Positions 4,881 through 9,234 of a DNA stretch of 9,234 nt are shown here, piece by piece. Position 1 is the stretch's first letter; each line of letters opens with the position of its first letter. Origin of the DNA: Planctomycetales bacterium. GTDB taxonomy: Bacteria; Planctomycetota; Phycisphaerae; SM23-33. Position numbers and translations under genes: made by a program. The notes beneath the pieces are model-generated. The model was not told the DNA's origin. It saw only the letters and a list, made by a program, of their open reading frames with translations, and searched no databases. Location: the NCBI GenBank assembly GCA_030642005.1, contig DAOWOP010000101.1, forward strand, positions 1-9,234, given 5' to 3'.

Positions 4881-6257
4881 ATGAAAAATGCACACACGAT
4901 TGCAGCGTCGGCGGCTGTCGCGGTGCTTCTGGCGATGTCGTCAGCGGTTTTGGCTGACTATAACCCCTTTGCCGACGAGGTGATTGACATTAGTTTGAAT
5001 TCGCCCGATTCGCCGACGTACCTTCCCGCACCGGGCCAGTTTATCAACAATCCCGATTACAACGATGCGAACAAGGCGCTCGGCTCGCCGGTCGGCGGAG
5101 GGACATTCGCGCCCGACAATTCGTCAATTGTCAGCCTGGGCGGGTTCGGCGGGCAACTGGTGCTGGCGTTTGACCATGACGTGCAGGATTCGCCGGCCAA
5201 TCCGATGGGCCTGGACGCCATCGTCTTCAGCAACACGTTATGGGTAGGGAGCAGTTCGCAGTTGCACTGGACCGAACCGGCCACCATTGAGATAATGCCC
5301 GAATTGGGCGGCAACTCCACGCCAGGCAACGATACCGGCGAGAAATGGTATGTCATCCCCGGCAGCGATCTTACGGACGCCTCGAACTTCAGAACTGAAA
5401 ACTGGCAGAGGACCGGCGGCACTCAGCCGCCAAATGCCTACCCCGGATATACAGGCTGGCCCGATTCATACGACACAGCCGCACATGAACTTTCGCCGAC
5501 TTATCAAACCATCAACGGCATCAATGGCGTCTTTGTGAATCCCAACTTCGAGGACAGCGATCCCAATAATGACGATGAGGAAGGTTTCTGGGGTTACGCC
5601 GAGTACACGCCGACACTTAAACTCGGCGATCGGGACGGCGATAACAGCAATACCGGCACGGGAGATTGTTCGGGCATGGCGGCGGAATTGTTTTATACCA
5701 CCCCCGATGATCCGCTGGCAGTGGGAATCACGCCGGGTTCCGCCGGCGGCGACGCTTTTGACATCGCATGGGCGGTTGATCCGGAGACATGGGACTCGGC
5801 TGGGCTTGATTCTTTTCGTTACATCAGGATAACCTGCGCCGTGGACGAGTTCATCGTTCCTTTGGGCGAAATCTCCTCGGAGATAGACGCAGCCGCCGAC
5901 GTCAGACCCGTCGGCGACCTTGACGGCGACGGCGACGTGGACATCAACGACTACGGCGTGTTCCTGGCGGCATGGTCCAGCCAGTGGGGCGAGGTGAATT
6001 TCGACCCCGCCGCAGACATCGTGGTCGATAATGAAGTGAACATCAACGATTATGGCCAGTTCCTCTGGGGCTGGAACCAGTATTACTCGGCCGGTGAGCA
6101 GGGCGGGGGCATGGGATGTCCCCCTCCTCCAATACCGGAACCAACCAGCCTGTTGCTGTTACTGGCGGGCGGGACGATACTGGCAGGTAAAAGAATGAGG
6201 AAAATGTGCAATTCGTCGGAGGATTGCAACAGGAAAAAGGAGATTATCGATGAGTAA
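4881..6257 (+). CDS. PEP-CTERM surface protein with dockerin-type repeats and a cell-surface domain seen in B12 loci
   Basis: A 458-residue exported protein. ATG 4881 follows GGGAG (4867-4871) and opens a signal peptide ending near SSAVLA-DYN (residues 19-28). Residues about 65-340 form one domain with LGSPVGGG, IVSLGGFGGQLVLAFDHDV, GLDAIVFSNTLWVG, a WYVIPGS segment, EEGFWGYAEYTP, DAFDIAWAVDP and, at its end, RYIRIT then LGEISSEIDAAADV. This order resembles a Bacteroidetes/Planctomycetota surface-protein family often found in B12-regulated loci, recalled from memory, not searched. Then come two dockerin type I-like calcium loops: DLDGDGDVDINDYGVFL (346-362) and DIVVDNEVNINDYGQFL (379-395). 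Last is PEP-CTERM: PPPPIPEP (to 421), a leucine-rich helix and KRMRK. About 16 extra residues follow the basic cluster because the gene runs 8 bases into the next one. Likely anchored by exosortase and possibly docked through cohesin-like partners; corrinoid binding is inferred. Confidence 0.9.
   Translation: MKNAHTIAASAAVAVLLAMSSAVLADYNPFADEVIDISLNSPDSPTYLPAPGQFINNPDYNDANKALGSPVGGGTFAPDNSSIVSLGGFGGQLVLAFDHDVQDSPANPMGLDAIVFSNTLWVGSSSQLHWTEPATIEIMPELGGNSTPGNDTGEKWYVIPGSDLTDASNFRTENWQRTGGTQPPNAYPGYTGWPDSYDTAAHELSPTYQTINGINGVFVNPNFEDSDPNNDDEEGFWGYAEYTPTLKLGDRDGDNSNTGTGDCSGMAAELFYTTPDDPLAVGITPGSAGGDAFDIAWAVDPETWDSAGLDSFRYIRITCAVDEFIVPLGEISSEIDAAADVRPVGDLDGDGDVDINDYGVFLAAWSSQWGEVNFDPAADIVVDNEVNINDYGQFLWGWNQYYSAGEQGGGMGCPPPPIPEPTSLLLLLAGGTILAGKRMRKMCNSSEDCNRKKEIIDE
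6237..6242 (+). promoter_or_regulatory. Ribosome binding site for the third surface-protein gene
   Basis: AAGGAG inside the 3' end of the dockerin-bearing gene is 7 bases from ATG 6250. It supports the start and the 8-base overlap (translational coupling). Confidence 0.75.
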
Positions 6258-6981
6258 ATTCACAGCGTTTATTGCGGTTTCACTGTTGTTTGCAGCGCCT
6301 GCTCTCGCAGACGGTATCCTTGATGTCAACGCAACACTGCTGGCCGGCGATTTCTCACCTGGCGAGGGTCTCGTTACCCTGGTAATCTCGGCCCAGCACG
6401 ATGGCGTGGGAAGCGATTACCAATTATTCAACGGGCTGCAAGGTTACGCCTCCGGTACGGGTCTGTGGGTAGATGCAGCCGATACCAGCAAGATCGAGAT
6501 TAACCAAATTTCGTTCATGAGCAGTCCTGTTGATACCGAATCATTGGCGACTATCTATGACCCCAGCCCGGATTATGCCAAGGCTGACGACACCTGGTTC
6601 TACGAGCCGTACACGAATTTCCTGGACGGCCCGACGGCTGACGATCCGGCGGAGTGGCGTTTTACCGCTACGCGGGCGACGGGCGCGACTGAGGATGAGG
6701 CGGATTTCCTGCACCTGGTCCTGAACAAGACCGCTGCCTACGACGGTTCACCGGTGGAGATATACCTGGGCGGCATGTGGAGCCTGGTCGGAGCGCCGCC
6801 CGCCGGCGTTACGTTCTCAGGATTGATCGAGCACCACAGCGATTGCGGCCCGGACGCCAATGAAAAGATCGGCGTCATTACTGTGCCGGAGCCTGTCTCA
6901 GCAGTGTTACTGCTATCGGGTTCGCTGGCGATGTTTTGGCGGCGTCGGACGGCTTTATGCGCAAAAAGGCATTTACATTAA
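6250..6981 (+). CDS. Small PEP-CTERM exported protein of unknown family
   Basis: A 243-residue protein with a clear signal peptide (MSKFTAFIAVSLLFAAPALA, cleavage after residue 20) and a PEP-CTERM signal: VPEP (212-215), a hydrophobic helix and RRR, followed by a ten-residue tail made where the gene overlaps the next. I do not recognise the 190-residue mature domain. It is acidic, low in cysteine and rich in Asp, Tyr, Trp and Gly, begins ILDVNATLLAGDFSPGEG with beta-strand-like alternation, and contains DDTWFYEPYTNFLDGP and a second strand-rich part EWRFTATRATGATEDEADFL. A beta-sandwich is plausible. It overlaps the upstream gene by 8 bases and the downstream one by 25, so all three should be made together under the B12 riboswitch. 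A role as a third surface component of the same system is inferred from position only. Confidence 0.88.
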   Translation: MSKFTAFIAVSLLFAAPALADGILDVNATLLAGDFSPGEGLVTLVISAQHDGVGSDYQLFNGLQGYASGTGLWVDAADTSKIEINQISFMSSPVDTESLATIYDPSPDYAKADDTWFYEPYTNFLDGPTADDPAEWRFTATRATGATEDEADFLHLVLNKTAAYDGSPVEIYLGGMWSLVGAPPAGVTFSGLIEHHSDCGPDANEKIGVITVPEPVSAVLLLSGSLAMFWRRRTALCAKRHLH

Positions 6982-7778
6982 TCGAACTTCTGGTCGTCGT
7001 GGCAATACTTGCCCTGTTGGTGAGCATTTTGCTTCCAAGCTTGGGGCAGGCGAAGTCTCTTGCGCGCAGTGTCGTATGCCGATCCAACCTTCGGCAATTG
7101 CACATAGCCAACACTAACTACGCGACGGAGAATGACGATTTGTACGTAGCGGCTGCGCCGGACATATTTGAGGGTTTCGGCGGGCGTCATCGGTGGCATG
7201 GTGTGCGTCAGTCCGACGCTGTGCATCCTGATCCGGCAATGAATTCCTTCGACCCGCTCAAAGGCCCGCTTAGCTCTTCGTTGGCCGACGGCGAAGTCAA
7301 GCAATGCACGGAAATCGTGAAATTCGTGCAGGACGGCGCCGACAATGCCTTTGAGGCCAGTTGCGGCGGTTATGGCTACAACAGCGTCGGCGTCGGCTCA
7401 CGCTGCTATCGGTACGGTTACTGCGCCAAGGCCATGCGCACCGGGATGCAGGGCAGCGAGATATTCAGACCCGCAGAGACCGTCATGTTCACCGATACTG
7501 CACTTGTGCAGGGTTATCCGAACCGCTACATCATCGAATACTCGTTTTGCGAACCGCCCCGGTTCGTCTTTTCCGACGGCGCCGGGGGAATTATAGAGCA
7601 GGGAACACCGGCGCCGTCCATTCATTTTCGCCATCTTGGCTGCGCTAACGTAATCTGGTGCGACGGACACGCCGATGATCAACCGTTCGCATTCAGTACG
7701 CTGGAACAAGAAGTACTTCAGCAATTCAGGATCGGCTGGTTCGGACCTGATTCAAACGAACTGTTCGACCTGAAGTAA
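6957..7778 (+). CDS. Prepilin-like protein with N-terminal methylation motif and C-terminal H-X9-DG domain
   Basis: A 273-residue protein. ATG 6957 puts a type IV prepilin/pseudopilin motif at the N-terminus: MRKKA, then FTLIELLVVVAILALLV, with the invariant glutamate E10 (position 5 of the mature protein). The residue before the cleavage site is alanine in place of the usual glycine, which prepilin peptidases of this group often accept. The conserved post-helix segment VVCRSNLRQLHIANTNYATEN follows. Near the C-terminus is H226-X9-D236-G237 (HLGCANVIWCDG), the prepilin-processing-associated H-X9-DG motif. Proteins of this kind are very numerous in Planctomycetota and are thought to form a cell-surface or type II-like pseudopilus; individual functions are unknown. 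TTG 6936 is an alternative start, but it would place seven residues before the short basic leader. The gene overlaps its neighbour by 25 bases, so it belongs to the riboswitch-controlled operon. Confidence 0.93.
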   Translation: MRKKAFTLIELLVVVAILALLVSILLPSLGQAKSLARSVVCRSNLRQLHIANTNYATENDDLYVAAAPDIFEGFGGRHRWHGVRQSDAVHPDPAMNSFDPLKGPLSSSLADGEVKQCTEIVKFVQDGADNAFEASCGGYGYNSVGVGSRCYRYGYCAKAMRTGMQGSEIFRPAETVMFTDTALVQGYPNRYIIEYSFCEPPRFVFSDGAGGIIEQGTPAPSIHFRHLGCANVIWCDGHADDQPFAFSTLEQEVLQQFRIGWFGPDSNELFDLK

Positions 7779-7889
7779 CATTAGCAGGGATGCAGAGGAT
7801 GCAGGAGATAAGAGATAAGAGTTAAGAGTTAAAGAAGAATGGAAAGAAAAAATTATATCCCGTGTATCCCCTGCATCCCAGCTAATGTT
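7777..7889. repeat. Imperfect inverted repeat between convergent genes
   Basis: Positions 7777-7800 match the reverse complement of 7866-7889 at 22 of 24 positions. The left arm begins in the stop codon of the prepilin-like gene, and the right arm includes the last codons and stop of the minus-strand gene. The left arm contains a tandem 9-mer: GGATGCAGA (7788-7796) then GGATGCAGG (7797-7805). The spacer holds a heptamer run: GAGATAA twice, then GAGTTAA twice (7805-7832). As an RNA hairpin in either direction it could stop transcription from both convergent genes. Its design parallels the inverted repeat at 2934-3016. Confidence 0.8.
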
Positions 7890-9234
7890 TCTTTGCCGGG
7901 GCGGGGAAGGCTTTGGCAAAGTCGATTCCCTCGTCCTGGCACTGTCGGCGGAGGCGGTCGGCGATGAAGGGGTGAATTTCCTGTTGCATCGTCGCCGCCA
8001 GGGCATTGTAGAGGTTGGCCTTTGTTATAAGCGGAATGTTCAGGCCGACGGCGCGAGGCTGGACGAGCATTGTTATCAGGAAGTTCCGCTCAATTTTCCT
8101 GAACGGCGGCGGCTTAAGCCTGACATTGCCGGCGACGTCCTTGAGGTACTCGCGATAAGCCCGCATGGCGAGCGCCCTGCCACGCAGGTAATCGCCATGA
8201 TTGCCCCCGCCCAGTGCGCGATACGCGTTTCGGAGAGCGCCGGTCAGGAGGGCCTTGTTCATCTCGCCCGTCGGCGTGCCGGACTGACGCCTCTTCTCGC
8301 GGACAAAACCGTGAAGATCAAGCGTATAGATATCGCTGGTGGCCTTCAGTGTATTCCTGATCTGGTCGTAGTAATACCGGGCCATTTTTTCCCGCCCGCC
8401 GAAATACATCTGCTGGACGGCATTAGAAAGATAGGTGATGTGCCCGTCGCGGAGCAGGTTGTCGATTGAGTCGATTTCGCCCGGCTCGCCGGTGGGTTTC
8501 CTGACAAGTATCCTCTCAGCGGCGAGGTATTCCCTGTGGGTCGATTCGACGAAACGCCAGTCAGGCAGGAAATCCACGTACGGTTCTTCGGGGTTCTTCG
8601 GGTTATGGGTGTAATAGACCTGCCCGGTCCGCGTCAGCGACTTCAACCCGCCCAGGAAGGTCCGATCGGTGTTGAGGGCGTTGATTTCGGACAGGCTCAT
8701 GCCTTCCGCCCTGTGCAGACCCAGGGTTGACCAGTAAATGGCGTGCGAGTTGACGTTTCGCCAGTCCATCGGCCCATAACGCTCCATCAGTTCGAGCATC
8801 CAGTTCGGGTCCATGCGGTATTGTTCGACGAGTACCTTTCGCCGGACGAACGCCAGGACCTTCGCCCGCGCATCGGCGAATTCTTCGGCTCGCATAAGGT
8901 GTGCGATTTGTTTGTCTTTTTCGTCGGCCTGTTCTTTTACCATCCATCCCGGCGCTGAAACCAGCGGATCGCCGCTGTAACGGTTGTAGTGCTCCAGGAA
9001 CGCCTCATCCAGATCGATGCCGCAGCGGTCGATGCGCTCGACGAAATCCGCCGCCGCCGCATCGGCCTTGAGTTCGGCGAGGCTTTTCGGGGCTTCGGCG
9101 ATGGGACGAAATGCCTCGATAGCGCCGTCTGCTGAATCAGTAAAAGGCGGCGCTCCCAATACGCGGTGCATCAGCCCCGCCCAGCGACGCTTATAAGTCA
9201 TGTGCATATCGTCGCTGTACTGACCCATCTTGGA
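7882..9234 (-). CDS. Large conserved-looking protein of unknown function (N-terminus probably beyond the window)
   Basis: Read on the minus strand, the frame is open from the window edge to TAG at 7884-7882. An ATG at 9228-9226 is present, giving 448 residues, but two more sense codons precede it up to the edge, it has no ribosome site, and MGQYSDDMHMTYKRRWAGL looks like the inside of a protein; I read it as 5' truncated. No signal peptide or membrane helix is visible in this part. It seems mostly helical, with a charged stretch KEQADEKDKQIAHLMRAEEFADARAK, an aromatic motif DPNWMLELMERYGPMDWRNVNSHAIYWS, YYTHNPKNPEEPYVDFLPDWRFVES, and a C-terminal LLTGALRNAYRALGGGNHGDYLRGR region. I recognise no catalytic motif and assign no function. 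It converges on the surface-protein operon and is probably unrelated to it. Confidence 0.85.
   Translation of the reverse strand, partial: SKMGQYSDDMHMTYKRRWAGLMHRVLGAPPFTDSADGAIEAFRPIAEAPKSLAELKADAAAADFVERIDRCGIDLDEAFLEHYNRYSGDPLVSAPGWMVKEQADEKDKQIAHLMRAEEFADARAKVLAFVRRKVLVEQYRMDPNWMLELMERYGPMDWRNVNSHAIYWSTLGLHRAEGMSLSEINALNTDRTFLGGLKSLTRTGQVYYTHNPKNPEEPYVDFLPDWRFVESTHREYLAAERILVRKPTGEPGEIDSIDNLLRDGHITYLSNAVQQMYFGGREKMARYYYDQIRNTLKATSDIYTLDLHGFVREKRRQSGTPTGEMNKALLTGALRNAYRALGGGNHGDYLRGRALAMRAYREYLKDVAGNVRLKPPPFRKIERNFLITMLVQPRAVGLNIPLITKANLYNALAATMQQEIHPFIADRLRRQCQDEGIDFAKAFPAPAKKH

Noticed and set aside
3744..4895. Open frame of 383 codons on the minus strand across the first PEP-CTERM gene
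   Set aside because: The plus-strand reading has ribosome site, signal peptide and PEP-CTERM signal; the antisense product lacks any.
6936..6956. TTG 6936 as start of the prepilin-like gene
   Set aside because: It would put seven extra residues before the normal short basic leader; ATG 6957 gives the canonical MRKKA-FTLIEL beginning.

Overview
The window looks like a chromosomal segment of a planctomycete, most likely from the Phycisphaerae/Sedimentisphaerales side of Planctomycetota. The evidence is three PEP-CTERM surface proteins in a row, a dockerin-type calcium-binding pair, and a prepilin-like protein with the H-X9-DG C-terminal motif that is abundant in Planctomycetota, Verrucomicrobia and Lentisphaerae. 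The taxonomic call is an inference from protein families; there is no rRNA here.

Layout. (1) 1-980: the C-terminal end of a FecCD/BtuC-type ABC permease, translationally coupled to a complete BtuD/FecE-type ATPase that starts on TTG. (2) 1039-2938: two housekeeping genes that overlap by 23 bases, ribF (riboflavin kinase/FAD synthetase) and a DHH-DHHA1 phosphoesterase of the NrnA type. (3) 2934-3016: a perfect 25-base inverted repeat that contains the nrnA stop codon. (4) 3043-3346: a near-ideal sigma-70 promoter, a cobalamin (AdoCbl) riboswitch and a Rho-independent terminator, followed by a leader of about 300 bases with a second possible terminator and a micro-ORF. (5) 3651-7778: four same-strand genes: a PEP-CTERM protein that looks like a beta-propeller, a PEP-CTERM protein with a large surface domain plus dockerin repeats, a small PEP-CTERM protein of unknown family, and an H-X9-DG pseudopilin-like protein. 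The last three overlap one another. (6) 7777-7889: an imperfect inverted repeat between convergent genes. (7) 7882-9234, minus strand: a large protein of unknown function, probably cut at its N-terminus by the window edge.

How the parts fit. The B12 riboswitch sits directly in front of a four-gene set of exported proteins, and a BtuCD-type transporter lies about 2 kb upstream. The simplest reading is a cobalamin-repressed surface system for capturing B12 or another corrinoid. It resembles in logic the Bacteroidetes surface B12-binding proteins (BtuG beta-propeller and companions), but it is built from PEP-CTERM, dockerin and pseudopilin parts instead of lipoproteins. The riboswitch and the protein architectures are read directly from the sequence; the corrinoid-capture role is inference. 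No TonB-dependent receptor and no substrate-binding protein (BtuF) is visible in the window.
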